This document shows positions 1 through 10,400 of a stretch of 64,000 nucleotides of DNA, in pieces. The DNA comes from Lysinibacillus sp. B2A1. GTDB lineage: Bacteria > Bacillota > Bacilli > Bacillales_A > Planococcaceae. Below the pieces are notes generated by a model. It saw nothing but the letters and a program-made list of their open reading frames with translations. It was not told the DNA's origin and made no database searches. Within the stretch, counting starts at the first letter, position 1, and every line of letters starts with the position of its first letter. The position numbers and the translations under genes are program-made. Where the stretch lies: contig CP027224.1 in assembly GCA_002973635.1 (NCBI GenBank), forward strand, positions 816,501 through 880,500, read 5' to 3'.

Positions 1-2643
1 AAATCAACAATCACTGATTTAGACAAAGCTACAGCTACTGAAAATCGTGAAGCAATTATCGCGTTAGAATATGCTGGACTTACAAACGTGAAAGCGTTCA
101 ATCCGAAAAACACATTAACACGCGGTCAATTTGCATCATTCTTACACCGTACAATTTCAAACATCGGTGAAGAAGCACCTTTAACTGTTAAAGAAGCTAA
201 AGTTGTAGATGCAACTACATTAGAAGTTACACTTTCTGATGACAAAAAACATACAGTAACATTACCAACTCCACTTCCAGAAAATAAAGAAACAAATGTA
301 GAGTTTGTGATTGATGGCAAAACTTATTCAGCTGTAGTTACATATGTAACTGAGTTAAAAGTAAAAACTGTTGATGCAGTCAATGCAAAAACTTTAGCAG
401 TAACATTCAACAAACCAGTTGAAACAGAAAAAGCTAAATTTGAGCTTAAAAAAGATGGCTTCAAATCTAACTTCACTTCTATTACATGGAACGAAGACAA
501 AACAGTTGCAACAATTGAATTAACTAGCAAAATTACAAAAGGTGAATTCACAGTTAGCGTAGCTGGCGTTGCTGATCAAGCAGTAACAGGCACTGTTAAA
601 ACTGAAGATGAAAAAGTTGCTGGTATTGAAATTCTTGGTGAAGTAGCTCCATCTACAAGCAACACAACAGCTACAGTTGGCTTCCAAGTAACAAATCAAT
701 ATGGCGAAGATATTACAAAGCTTAATGCTTCTGCTTTAACATTAACTGCTGCAGGTGCTGATTCAGCTGTTGCTAATGCAGATGGCTCTATCACAATTAC
801 AAAAGCTGCAGGACTTAAAGAAGGCGATAAAGTAGTTGTGACTGCTATCCACGGTGCAACTGCAACAACAACTACTAAAACTGTAACAGTTTCTGCTAAA
901 ACTGTAGCATCTGATATTACTATTGGTGCTCTTTATAATAAAGATGGCAAAGCATTCAGTGAAGATATTAATTTAGCAAAAGATAAATTTTATCTTCCTG
1001 TTACTGTAAAAGATCAATATGGTAAAGAAATTACTGATCTTAACCGTTTAAATGGAGCAAATTCTGAGGTTCTTGTAACTAACACAAACCAAGCTGTTGC
1101 GACATTCGGTGCGTTTGAAAAACAAACTATTGACGGAAAAGATGTAATCGTATTACCTGTTGCAAACATCGTAGCAGCTGGTGACACTAACGTAATCGTG
1201 ATTGCTAAAGCAACTGGTAAAAACGGTCAAACTGCAGTGAAGGTAGCTGAAGGTGTACGAGCTGATTCAGTTACATTAGGAGCACCAACAAAAGTTGTGA
1301 CTGCTGGAGCAGATATTCTATTCCCATTATCTGTATTAGATAAACAAGGCAATGCAATTAAAGAAGCTACTGCATTAAACGGCACTAAAGGTATCACAAT
1401 TACTGGCGGTACTTTATTTGAAAAAGACGGTGAACTTTATGCAAAAGTAGCAGGCGCTAACGTAGTAGAAAACACACCAGTAACAGTTGTTGTTACTTCT
1501 TCAACTGGTAAAGTGGCTACACAAACAGTGATTCCTAAAGCTGCAACTGCACCAAAAGTAATTACTGGCTTAGATAGCAAAGTAAGCACATCTATCCGTG
1601 AACTTACAGGTGCTAAAGTTGATATCTCTGCAAAAGATATCGTAGTAGAAGATCAATTTGGTCAAGTAATTTCTACTGACGAGCTTCTTGCGAAACTTGC
1701 AACTGCAGACTACACAATTAAAGCATTTACAGATGCTGATGCACCATTTACTGTAACTGGTGAAATTAAAAATGCTGCTAACAACAAAATTACAGTAGAG
1801 TACAAAGCAGGCGCTACTAAAACGACTGCAAACGTTACATTTAAACTTGTAAAAGTTGCAGACAACACTGCTAACGAAGCAAGCTCTTACTCAAAACAAT
1901 TCTCTGTAGTCAAAGATAGCTCATTTACTTCTTATAAAGTAGAAGATATCAAACCTATCTATGTAACTAATGGTGCTATCCCAGCTGGTTATGGTAAAGA
2001 TATCGTAGTAAAAGCTGTAACAGCTAATGGTGGAGAAGTTACACTTTCAGCTGGCTCTGATTACACTGTAAAATCAGCAGTTCTTACAAGCGTAGCTGAT
2101 GGTAATATTACGACTACTGATGCTGCAAATGTAGTATTTGATAAAGATGCAAAAACAGCAACTGCAAAAGTAACAATTACAATCAATGCTACAGGTGAAG
2201 AAATCGTTAAAGATGTAACTTTCTCTAACGTTGCACCAAAAGTTGAAAAAGTAGCTGTTGTAGAAAACAACAAAGCTGCTAACTTTATTGCTGGCGAATC
2301 TGTAAATCTTGTAACAACTTACTCTTATAATGTAGATACAACATTCGGCTTAGATGCATTCTTCGGTTTATCTGACGTAGTTGTTACTGACCAATATGGC
2401 GTAATGGCACAAGTTGATGAGAATGGTGCTAACAAAGGTAAAGCAACATTCAACGGTGTTGCAACTGCTGCTACAACTTTAACTTTATCTAAAGTTTCTG
2501 GTGAAGTAGTATTCAGCAATAACGGTACAGATACTGCAGCTGCTACAGGTAAAGCTAACGATGTATTCAATGCTCGTGTGAATATTGATGGTCAAAGTGC
2601 AACACCTGTAAAAGTGACAGCAAAACAAGACTTCAATAAATAA
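1..2643 (+). CDS. S-layer protein, C-terminal 880 residues (5' end outside window)
   Basis: The reading frame is open from base 1, so the gene starts upstream of the window. The first ~45 residues are the end of an SLH domain with the typical TRGQF motif. The rest is a chain of roughly 90-100-residue beta-rich, Ig-like segments rich in Thr, Ala, Val and Lys and without cysteine, the usual build of Lysinibacillus sphaericus-type S-layer proteins (SlpC/SbpA family, about 1,200 residues in full). Codon use is strongly biased towards a few A/T-ending codons, as expected for a very highly expressed gene. SLH domains would hold it to pyruvylated wall polysaccharide, which csaB in this window would make. 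A strong terminator follows directly. The function as main S-layer protein is inferred from architecture; a large non-crystalline surface protein is the alternative. Confidence 0.85.
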   Translation, partial: KSTITDLDKATATENREAIIALEYAGLTNVKAFNPKNTLTRGQFASFLHRTISNIGEEAPLTVKEAKVVDATTLEVTLSDDKKHTVTLPTPLPENKETNVEFVIDGKTYSAVVTYVTELKVKTVDAVNAKTLAVTFNKPVETEKAKFELKKDGFKSNFTSITWNEDKTVATIELTSKITKGEFTVSVAGVADQAVTGTVKTEDEKVAGIEILGEVAPSTSNTTATVGFQVTNQYGEDITKLNASALTLTAAGADSAVANADGSITITKAAGLKEGDKVVVTAIHGATATTTTKTVTVSAKTVASDITIGALYNKDGKAFSEDINLAKDKFYLPVTVKDQYGKEITDLNRLNGANSEVLVTNTNQAVATFGAFEKQTIDGKDVIVLPVANIVAAGDTNVIVIAKATGKNGQTAVKVAEGVRADSVTLGAPTKVVTAGADILFPLSVLDKQGNAIKEATALNGTKGITITGGTLFEKDGELYAKVAGANVVENTPVTVVVTSSTGKVATQTVIPKAATAPKVITGLDSKVSTSIRELTGAKVDISAKDIVVEDQFGQVISTDELLAKLATADYTIKAFTDADAPFTVTGEIKNAANNKITVEYKAGATKTTANVTFKLVKVADNTANEASSYSKQFSVVKDSSFTSYKVEDIKPIYVTNGAIPAGYGKDIVVKAVTANGGEVTLSAGSDYTVKSAVLTSVADGNITTTDAANVVFDKDAKTATAKVTITINATGEEIVKDVTFSNVAPKVEKVAVVENNKAANFIAGESVNLVTTYSYNVDTTFGLDAFFGLSDVVVTDQYGVMAQVDENGANKGKATFNGVATAATTLTLSKVSGEVVFSNNGTDTAAATGKANDVFNARVNIDGQSATPVKVTAKQDFNK

Positions 2644-2656
2644 GATTGTTTTTTCT

Positions 2657-2700
2657 AAACAGTGGAGATTCGAGTAAATCGAACGCTCCACTGTTTTTTT
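2657..2700 (+). terminator. Rho-independent terminator of the S-layer gene
   Basis: Perfect 11-bp arms AAACAGTGGAG and CTCCACTGTTT enclose a second, inner hairpin (TTCGA/TCGAA) and run into a T tract. It lies 14 bp after the stop codon. Confidence 0.9.
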
Positions 2701-2799
2701 ATGGATAGAACTGTTGCATTGGTATATTATGAAACTTTTGGTTTCTCTTACACGTATTATCATAGTAAAATAGATAAAACGTGTTGAGGAGTTGAACTG

Positions 2800-4293
2800 G
2801 TGAAGAAGCAAACTTTATTTCAGGGCGCATTAATTGCTGCTCTAACAACAAGTGCTATTGTGGTACCGACTGCACAGGCAGCAGAAAAATTTACGGATGT
2901 TGATTATACACAGGAATATGGGGCTGCTGTAAAGGATTTAGCGGAGCGAGGTATTATAAAAGGGTATGCGGATGGTACATTTAAACCATTTGCTGATGTT
3001 ACACGTGGACAGGCTGCGAAAATTTTAGCCAATGTATTACATTTAGATACAAAGAATGTAGAAGACCCTAAATTTACTGATGTTAAGCCGAGTGACGACT
3101 ATTATGGTGCGATTGCAGCTTTGGCAAATAAAGGAGCACTACTAGGCTTGGCTGATGGCAGTTTTGGTATCAATCAAGCTATTACACGTGAACAATTAGC
3201 ACAAATGCTAACTGCTGCTTACCAGATAGAAAACAATGAAGTGGATGATTTACCCTTTACAGATATAGTGAAATATTCCGAAGCCTATTATGCGGTTACT
3301 CCATTGTTTGAAAATCAGATAACAAAGGGGATTACCCCAACTAAGTTTGGATTAAAGGAAACTGTCAAACGTTCACAGCTTGCAGTATTTATTCAGCGCA
3401 TGGAGGCTATGCAGGCTAAACGAGTGACCCAAACGTTTACAGCAAAAGAGCTTGGATCTAATTTTATTGAGGCATATGCTACAGATAATCAGGCGATAGA
3501 TGGAGAGCATGAATCTTTTCGAATGTATCAAGCTAATAATGAGGTGAAAATTGAGGCATTACGAGAAGGATCAGGCTATTTTATGCTGATGGGCTACAAT
3601 ATCGATAATGAAGAAAATTATGAAATGATAGAAATGGTGAAATATAAAGTTACTGTCAGCAAAGTCGATGGTAAGCTCCAGATGAATTGCAAGCAATCGG
3701 ACGAAGTAACTCCAGGCATAGCGATGTTGCTGGAGGAGGATTTAGGCTTTGATCCAAAAAACATTCAGCTAACAACGGCTGGTGGACATGCTGTAAGTGA
3801 AAAAGTATACAGCTATCAGCCAGTGAATTTTGATGGCTGGGAAGAGGAAATGATTCCGAAAGGTGGAGGCTATGAGCTAAAGCTATTGCAAGCGGGTGAT
3901 TATATTGCAACATTATCAGACGGTAAAGGTCAATCAGTTCGAGTAGGAATTCATGCCGAATCGAGCGGCTATGATATATATACAACGTCCGCGGTTGAAA
4001 TAAACAGTGCATTCATTTCAATGAGTGATATTGGCTTTACAGTAAAGGATATTAAAGTGGAGCAATATACAGGTGCAAGATATGATCATCCAATCATCGA
4101 TGCGGAGCTTTCAACAGAGGGTGTTACGATAAAAGGAGTGGCAAAAGAAGATTCGCTCTTCTCTATTCGTCTAACTGGTACAAATGGTGAGAAGCTTTAT
4201 GTTCATGGCATGATCTATGAAGTAAGCGGAGTTACAACGATGTACTATGAGTTTGCAACAGAGGAACAAATGGAGAATACACCTTTTTATTAA
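2800..4293 (+). CDS. SLH-domain surface protein with unknown C-terminal region
   Basis: 497 residues. A signal peptide with hydrophobic core ends at about AQA-A (residue 28). Three SLH domains follow (about 29-90, 91-150 and 151-210), with motifs TRGQ, TREQ and KRSQ. The remaining ~290 residues match no family I recognise; they are acidic and look beta-rich. The GTG start is chosen because GAGGA lies 9 bp upstream and the signal peptide begins immediately (KKQTLFQGALIAAL). The protein should be exported and held non-covalently to wall polysaccharide. It follows the S-layer terminator, so it is probably transcribed separately. Confidence 0.85.
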   Translation: MKKQTLFQGALIAALTTSAIVVPTAQAAEKFTDVDYTQEYGAAVKDLAERGIIKGYADGTFKPFADVTRGQAAKILANVLHLDTKNVEDPKFTDVKPSDDYYGAIAALANKGALLGLADGSFGINQAITREQLAQMLTAAYQIENNEVDDLPFTDIVKYSEAYYAVTPLFENQITKGITPTKFGLKETVKRSQLAVFIQRMEAMQAKRVTQTFTAKELGSNFIEAYATDNQAIDGEHESFRMYQANNEVKIEALREGSGYFMLMGYNIDNEENYEMIEMVKYKVTVSKVDGKLQMNCKQSDEVTPGIAMLLEEDLGFDPKNIQLTTAGGHAVSEKVYSYQPVNFDGWEEEMIPKGGGYELKLLQAGDYIATLSDGKGQSVRVGIHAESSGYDIYTTSAVEINSAFISMSDIGFTVKDIKVEQYTGARYDHPIIDAELSTEGVTIKGVAKEDSLFSIRLTGTNGEKLYVHGMIYEVSGVTTMYYEFATEEQMENTPFY

Positions 4294-4360
4294 AAGGTCA
4301 TAGTGTAGAAAAACTAAATGGTCAAGGGACTCTTTGTGAATACTACTAAGTCAAATGAAG

Positions 4361-4582
4361 GTGATTTCCGTTCCAGGCTACTCGCTTTGTCGCTGACGCT
4401 TCGCTTTCGCGCAGAGCAAGGCTTCCAGTGGGCGAGCGACGAGCCGCTTCCTACGCTGGAGGAACGAAGGCTAAGTGCGTCACGTCCTGTGACAACGCCT
4501 TCGTGACCAACATCGTGTTGGCCTCAGTTTCTCGTCTGTCTCGCTATCCCACGGGAGTCGAGTAGCCTTGCACTCCAATCAG
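4361..4582 (+). repeat. Structured intergenic repeat, type 1, long copy
   Basis: A G+C-rich island in AT-rich flanks. The ends pair (TGATT with AATCA at 4577-4581), and inside them a perfect 9-bp stem pairs 4376-4384 (GGCTACTCG) with 4559-4567 (CGAGTAGCC). Blocks TTCCGTTCC, GAGCCGCTTC, GGGAGT and ACTCCAATCA are shared with the copies at 4871-5003 and 21354-21484. Any reading frame here is a by-product of the repeat. It carries no transposase, so it may be a non-autonomous (MITE/REP-like) element; I cannot match it to a named family. Confidence 0.7.
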
Positions 4583-4870
4583 CAATAGTGTAGAACTTTA
4601 AATATTTTCTTCTCTCAAAAGTAAAGTAAAAGCATATTACTCACCATCATTAAATGGATAGAATAGTGGTACAATTCTATAGCTGTCAACCTACATTTTA
4701 TGCATAAAACTATTTTGTCACTTTACATAAAGCACTTATTGCTGTCGCTCTGCTTTCGCATAGAAATATGTTATCAAAGCTTCATTTCTTTGTGCAAAAT
4801 AGTAATGGTTAAGATTTCAATTTATCACTATACATTTATGTGAAATGTCAATGAAAATACTATGAGCAAT
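4583..4870. other. Spacer between two oppositely oriented type 1 repeats
   Basis: AT-rich sequence without a credible gene, RBS or terminator. It is framed by the facing ends of the two type 1 repeats (ACTCCAATCAGCAATAGT on the left, GCAATGGTTGATTGGAGT on the right), which are imperfect inverted copies of each other. Confidence 0.5.
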
Positions 4871-5003
4871 GGTTGATTGGAGTGTAGACTGAGTGACTCC
4901 TAGGGGATACAGCGTCACAGATGAGACCCTGGAGCGAGCAACGTGAGTGAAGCGGCTCATCGGACGCCCCCAGGAAAGCACTCAGTCGGAACGGAGATCA
5001 ACC
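4871..5003 (-). repeat. Structured intergenic repeat, type 1, compact copy (inverted)
   Basis: The whole element folds as one nested hairpin. GGTTGAT (4871-4877) pairs with ATCAACC (4997-5003), GACTGAGTG (4887-4895) with CACTCAGTC (4979-4987), GCGTC (4912-4916) with GACGC (4963-4967), and GATGAG (4920-4925) with CTCATC (4956-4961). Its reverse complement aligns closely with the copy at 21354-21484, but the 9-bp stem has different bases that still pair. Confidence 0.8.
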
Positions 5004-5079
5004 CCTCGTTTTGAAAAAGGGCTATACATTTTAAATTGTCACCTTGATTTCATTAACATAATAGTATTTCAACAACATG

Positions 5080-5105
5080 AAACCTCCCAATACAGGGAGG
5101 TTTTT
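5080..5105. terminator. Bidirectional terminator
   Basis: AAACCTCCC and GGGAGGTTT flank a 6-nt loop. The longer T run is on the plus strand, but on the minus strand the hairpin closes the operon ending at 5112. Confidence 0.7.
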
Positions 5106-5111
5106 GATATA

Positions 5112-6371
5112 TTAAAAGACAATATATCTTACATATTCTTTCCAACTTATTTCTTTAAATTGTTGCCATTCAATCCTTTTTACTGGCATGGAACGGAAGG
5201 TACGAGCTAAGATATTGCGTTTTTCATTATCAATCATCGGTGTCCCAGCATCCATATAGCCAGTAAACATTGTAGCATCTGCGGTTTTGAAGGCAACGTC
5301 TATATCCTCCAGACGAATCTTCCCATCCTCACCAATAGTATAAACACTCTGTTGGCCCTTCTTTGTGGACTTTACCCATGTAGAATTAATTTTATAAGCA
5401 TCGAAGGCTTCATTCACGATAATGGAAGCCTGACCAACTGTAGAGAATGGAATGTTGTCTAGAACATTGTCCTGCTGCAATATGACCTCATAGCTTGAAG
5501 GCTGTGGCAGCTTTACTGATTTAGCTAATTCATTTGCCCAATGCGATTCATTATTAGTCGCTATCAGTTGTTTTTGAAGCACAATGCCAGATAAATCATC
5601 CTTATAATGCTGCAAGTCAAAATTAACTGTTTGTCCATCTTTTACCTTTTGCCATTCATCCTCAGATAAATAGGAAAGCATAGATTTTTCTAATGAATAA
5701 ATTTCAAATGTGACTGCGCCAGCTTCTTCTATTATGTTTGAGATAACACCGTCAACTGGGCTGATAACGCCTTGACGTGCCTGAATTTGGGCTATTTGTG
5801 CATCCATTAATGCTACTTGTCTAGTTGCCTCTGCAATATGGCGGTTTAAAATCGCCACTGCAGAGGAAGGAGAACTTTGCTGACCTAATTCTAATTTAAC
5901 CGTGACATTTAACTTATCACTAATTTGATCTGTATCGATAGAGCTTTTAGGATCACTTTGCTCACCATATTCCGATTCTATCTGTGCTAAAGCTGACTCT
6001 AAATCACTTAATTCCGTATCATAAGCATCGCGTTCAGCCTCAAGCTTTGTTAATTCATCGTCTACTTCTTCTGTTTTATAGGTAGCTAATATATCGCTGA
6101 CACGAACTTCCTGGCCACGTTTTACATCAATTGCAGAAAGACTTTTTGCATCTGCTGAGATGGTATATGTTTGTGCCGGAGCAACTATTGCATCTTTTTT
6201 AATTGTTTCTACACGATCACCAATGGTAGCTCTTTGGAATTCATCGATAAAATAGGAGCGAGCAACCTTACTGTCATCTTTAAATACAAAATAAGCATTT
6301 ACGCCAATTAGTATCGCTAGCACAATCATACTCAAACTTGTCCAAGGTCTGGATTTAATAAAGCGCATCAT
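5112..6371 (-). CDS. HlyD/RND-type periplasmic adaptor (YknX-like membrane fusion protein)
   Basis: About 419 residues: a short basic N-terminus (MRFIKSRPW), one membrane anchor (~14-32), a biotinyl-lipoyl-like region (~60-100), a coiled-coil stretch (~100-190, Glu/Leu-rich), a second lipoyl half near QGVISPVDGVIS, and a beta-barrel C-terminus. This is the adaptor fold that joins an ABC or RND pump to the outside. The start is the ATG at 6371, which overlaps the upstream stop as ATGA and has AAGGGGG 5 bp before it. With the Yip1-like neighbour it resembles YknW-YknX of the B. subtilis YknWXYZ transporter, but no ATPase or permease gene lies beside it. Confidence 0.75.
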   Translation of the reverse strand: MMRFIKSRPWTSLSMIVLAILIGVNAYFVFKDDSKVARSYFIDEFQRATIGDRVETIKKDAIVAPAQTYTISADAKSLSAIDVKRGQEVRVSDILATYKTEEVDDELTKLEAERDAYDTELSDLESALAQIESEYGEQSDPKSSIDTDQISDKLNVTVKLELGQQSSPSSAVAILNRHIAEATRQVALMDAQIAQIQARQGVISPVDGVISNIIEEAGAVTFEIYSLEKSMLSYLSEDEWQKVKDGQTVNFDLQHYKDDLSGIVLQKQLIATNNESHWANELAKSVKLPQPSSYEVILQQDNVLDNIPFSTVGQASIIVNEAFDAYKINSTWVKSTKKGQQSVYTIGEDGKIRLEDIDVAFKTADATMFTGYMDAGTPMIDNEKRNILARTFRSMPVKRIEWQQFKEISWKEYVRYIVF

Positions 6372-7045
6372 CCTAACCCCCTTGTAATCCATTCTTGTAA
6401 AGGTAGTACACTAATCATTCCAACAAACACTGCCATTAGCACATGAAGAATAATTATTTTTGCTAGCAAAACCTTACGATCAGATTCTTCCTCCCATTTA
6501 GAAAGAAAGGTATATTGCACAATTATTGTGAATAGAGTTGCTATAGTTAATTGATTAATAACAAATAGTACCACATCTGTCTCCAAGACTTGCTGAACAA
6601 GCGGTGCAAGTGATAGGAAGGAGAAGGTTGTTGTATAGCCTGCTAAATAGAACACAGCAAATAATATTGTTTTTTCAATTAATAACAATACCATGACATA
6701 AAGCTGTACTTTTTGTATCCATTTATATGGTATGTCAGTTAACAGATGCAACAAATATGTAACACCATAATAATGGAAGGCATAATAAATGATTCCCCAG
6801 GCAATAGCCCCTATCATTGAAAGTAAACGAGCTGTATAGTATTCATCCTGATGATTCATTGCAAATAATGTTGTTAAGCTTTCAGTACCCATGCCCCAAA
6901 ATTCACGAACGATGAATAGTAGCATGAAGAGTATAAAAACAGTGAAGGATCGTTTTTTATAGCCTCTTATTTCTCCTCCTTCGACGGCTTGTGTAAAGTT
7001 ATTGGGATGCGTTAAGCTGTGCCAAAACTTATAGTGATAAAACAT
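6368..7045 (-). CDS. Yip1-like multi-pass membrane protein (YknW-like)
   Basis: 225 residues with about five hydrophobic membrane segments after a ~45-residue soluble N-terminus (MFYHYKFWHSLTHP). The ATG at 7045 is chosen because AGAAAGGGAG precedes it by 6 bp; an upstream in-frame start lacks an RBS. Its stop overlaps the start of the adaptor gene (ATGA), so the two are translationally coupled. Size, topology and partner match the Yip1-domain YknW of B. subtilis, which supports YknXYZ assembly. The family assignment is inference from architecture. Confidence 0.6.
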   Translation of the reverse strand: MFYHYKFWHSLTHPNNFTQAVEGGEIRGYKKRSFTVFILFMLLFIVREFWGMGTESLTTLFAMNHQDEYYTARLLSMIGAIAWGIIYYAFHYYGVTYLLHLLTDIPYKWIQKVQLYVMVLLLIEKTILFAVFYLAGYTTTFSFLSLAPLVQQVLETDVVLFVINQLTIATLFTIIVQYTFLSKWEEESDRKVLLAKIIILHVLMAVFVGMISVLPLQEWITRGLG

Positions 7046-7475
7046 ATAGAGCTCCCTTTCTAGTAAATTGAATAGTAGAGATGTAGTATACACCTAATTA
7101 CTGGTAGATAACATAGGATAAATGCTGACTTTTAAAAGAAATTTTCTCGATAAAGGGAAATTTCAATCGAATTTTTTTGAGTATCTTTAAAATGAATCGT
7201 CAAAAGCATTTTTTTCTAGTAATTTCACTGGTTTGCCAAAACTTGTGCAGGATCAATGCACATACTTCAATTATATAGTATCCTAGCAATAACTTCCTAT
7301 AAAAAGCCTATTCAATCTAAAAATAGCAATTAACAATACATTCGTAAAGGGTATAAGAGACTTTGAGAGAATAGCTTGAAATTGAACGAGAAGTACCGAT
7401 ACTAAAGATAGACGATTTGAAGCCATAAATACATATCCATTTTCCTATATAATGTAAAAAGAAAGGGTGGGCATT
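7046..7475. other. Divergent intergenic region
   Basis: 430 bp of AT-rich sequence between the minus-strand yknW-like gene and the plus-strand repeat protein. It should hold promoters for both. A TATAAT is present at 7448-7453 but lies too close to the RBS at 7461-7470 to be a convincing -10. I see no gene, repeat or RNA element. Confidence 0.4.
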
Positions 7476-10400
7476 TTGAAGAAACCTATAAAAGTTGGTG
7501 TGTTGACAAGTTTATTATTAACACCGGCAGCGCTTGCCAATGCTCAAGAAATACAGCCACATCAAAAAACGGAGCAAATTGCTTATGTGAATGCCGTAGC
7601 AGTAGAGACAAAAGAACAGCTGCAAACGATGTATAAAAATTTAACTGATAAATCCTCACTCGATGATATAACGATTGCAGAAAGCCGCTTTAGTGGTTTA
7701 AGTGCAGCAGGATTTACTGTGGATGAGATTCAATTTATTAAGGCAAAGGTAGCTTACGTACGAGCGCAGAAAACCTTGTTAACGGAAATTAAAAGCCTTG
7801 GCGAAAGTATTAATAAATTAACTTATACAAGTAGTTCTCTAATTAGAGATGCTGAAGCAACAGAAGACAAATATAAAGAATTTATGAATGAAGCCAAAGC
7901 TGGCTCTTATGCAAATGTGCAAAAGACCTTTAAAGAGGCTGTGAATACTGCACCACAAACAGCAATTTCATCAATGCTAGGGCTTGCAGTTCAATATGGC
8001 TATGATGAAGCAGGACAAAAAAATTACTTTAAAACAAATGGTGCTGATTTAGATAAGCTGACTACAATGGTAAATGCTGTGGCTACTGTACAGCCTACTA
8101 TTGACCTCTTGGATGATTTTAAATTAGAGCTTTCAAAATCTGACCCTGACTTTACAATCGTTAAGGATACTGTGTCTGCAATTACAACAGCCTATAATGC
8201 TTTATCAGCAGATCATAAAAAAATAGTTATAGCTTATATTCCTAAAGATGAAACAATTGCTCCTTATAAAACCTACACGGATACAAAGCAAAATATTGAT
8301 GCTGCTTTAAAAGTGGAGGAGAGTATTACTCAATTAATAGGTAAGGATGCAGCAAGCTTTGATAAGGCAACTACTTTTATTAGCGCAGTTTCTGCCATTG
8401 AAACAGCCTACGGTAAATTAACGAAAGAAGCTCAAAATTATATTACTAACTATAATGCATTTTCACCTTATAAAGCTGCGGCAGATGTTTCAAAGCAAAT
8501 TAATACGCTAGTAGTTTCTAATAGTGCAGATTATCGCGCAATAGTTAATAATCTAACACTTTCCTACAACGGTTTAGATAAAAAAGCATTTGTCAAAAAT
8601 GCTGCAAATTTAACTGCTGCTCAGGAGGAAATTGTTGAAGCTACAAAAATTGAAGCTCTTATTCAAGGCATCGAAAATGCAGGTGCAGCAGAACAGTTTA
8701 CAAAAATTAAGGATGCACGAGAGGCATACAATACACCACCTTCTACTGTAAATGCTGCAAATGTCAAAAAAATTGTCAATAACTTGTCAACATTAATAGA
8801 CTGGGAAAAGAAATATAGTGCTTCGACAGATGTAGATAAATTAATTGCTGCTATTGATCCAAACCTCTCTACGTTTGAGAGTAAAACACTATTAGCACAG
8901 TCGGCTTTTGATAAACTTAGTACTACAGAGCAGGCGATTGTGCAAAATAAGGCTCAACTAGCTACTTATTTTCCATATGCTGATTTAATGAATAAGGTCA
9001 ATGCATTAAAGACTACATCGCCAGATTATAGCCAGCAAATTATGGCATACCAAACGAAGGTAAATGCTTTAGATCCGACTGGTCATGCACAAGAAGCTGC
9101 ATTAAATACTATTAAGACAAAGCTAAGCGAAAAATTAACTTTACTTTCTAATGAAAATGCTGCATTGGCAGATGTTGTAAGTAAAATTTCAGCTTTAACT
9201 AGCTCACAAAATCTGATTCAAGATATGCAGGAAGCACGAAAACAATATGATGCTCTTTCTACAGATGCAAAAAAACGTGTCACAAATATTAAAATATTAA
9301 CCGATTTAGAAAAATCACAAAAAGCTGTTTTAAATGTTATTACACTTGTTGAAAAGCTAGATCCTGCTGCAAAGGATTATACGAAAAAAGCGAAAGCAGC
9401 CAATACAGCTTATTTAAAGCTAGATGCAACAAATAAGAGCTATGTGAAAAACTATAAAACATTGAAAGATCAAGTAGAGGCAATGGGCATCATTACGCGA
9501 ATCATGGCCTTAAGTACTTCACAAAAAACTTACAATGAAACAGTTGATTTGCTATTAAATGATTATGCAGCGCTTTCAGATGCAGCGAAACAACTAGTCA
9601 CGAACTATCAAGATTTACAAACAGCAAAGGGCTATATGACAACTGCTAAAAGCTTTGATGATCGTGTGATTGCATTAGCTAATGAGCCTGATACTACATT
9701 TGTAGCAAAAGTGGCAGCATTGACAGCTGAGTATAAAACTATGGATAAAAATGCAAAAAAATTAGTTGCACAATATAAAACGCTAACTGCTTATGAGAAA
9801 AATAATGCTAGTGTCGTAAAAGTCATTAATCTCATTACAGCGTTAAATCCATCAAGTAAAGATTACTCTAAAAAGGTATTAGCAGCACGAAAAGCTTACA
9901 ATGCTTTAGACCCTGCCTCGCAAAAACGTGTCACAAATTATGACCAGCTAGCAACAGTGGAGGATGTAGCAATATTAATAGGCTTAATTGAAACATTAAA
10001 ACCAACTAGCAAAACGTTTTTAAATGATTTAGATACAGCACGTAAAAATTATGATGCCTTATCGCCAGAAAAACAAAGTGCTGTTATCAATTACGAAAAA
10101 CTTGTCACAGCTGAAACTGAGCTAAAATTTGCACATACAGTGATTGCTTTAATAGAAGCGGCTGTACCAGACGATGAGGAGTTTTTAACAAAGCTAATGA
10201 ATGCTCGTGTTGCTTACGACAAGCTACCATCAGGGCAGAAAAAGCTTGTGTCCAATGTGAAAGTATTAACAGATCGTGAGAAACAAGTAAAACCTATTTT
10301 AAATACCATGGTACAAATCGATGTATTAGAACCTGGTTCAAGTAAATTTGTTAGTCAAGTAAATTCTGCGAGAAAGGCTTATGATAAGCTAACAAAAGAG

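Noticed and set aside
4318..4506. 62-codon open frame in the GC-rich intergenic region
   Set aside because: It lies inside the type 1 repeat, has no SD, and its sequence is explained by the repeat's inverted structure.
7448..7453. TATAAT as promoter -10 of the helical-repeat gene
   Set aside because: The SD begins only 8 bp downstream and no -35 is found at 16-18 bp, so a usable leader would not fit.
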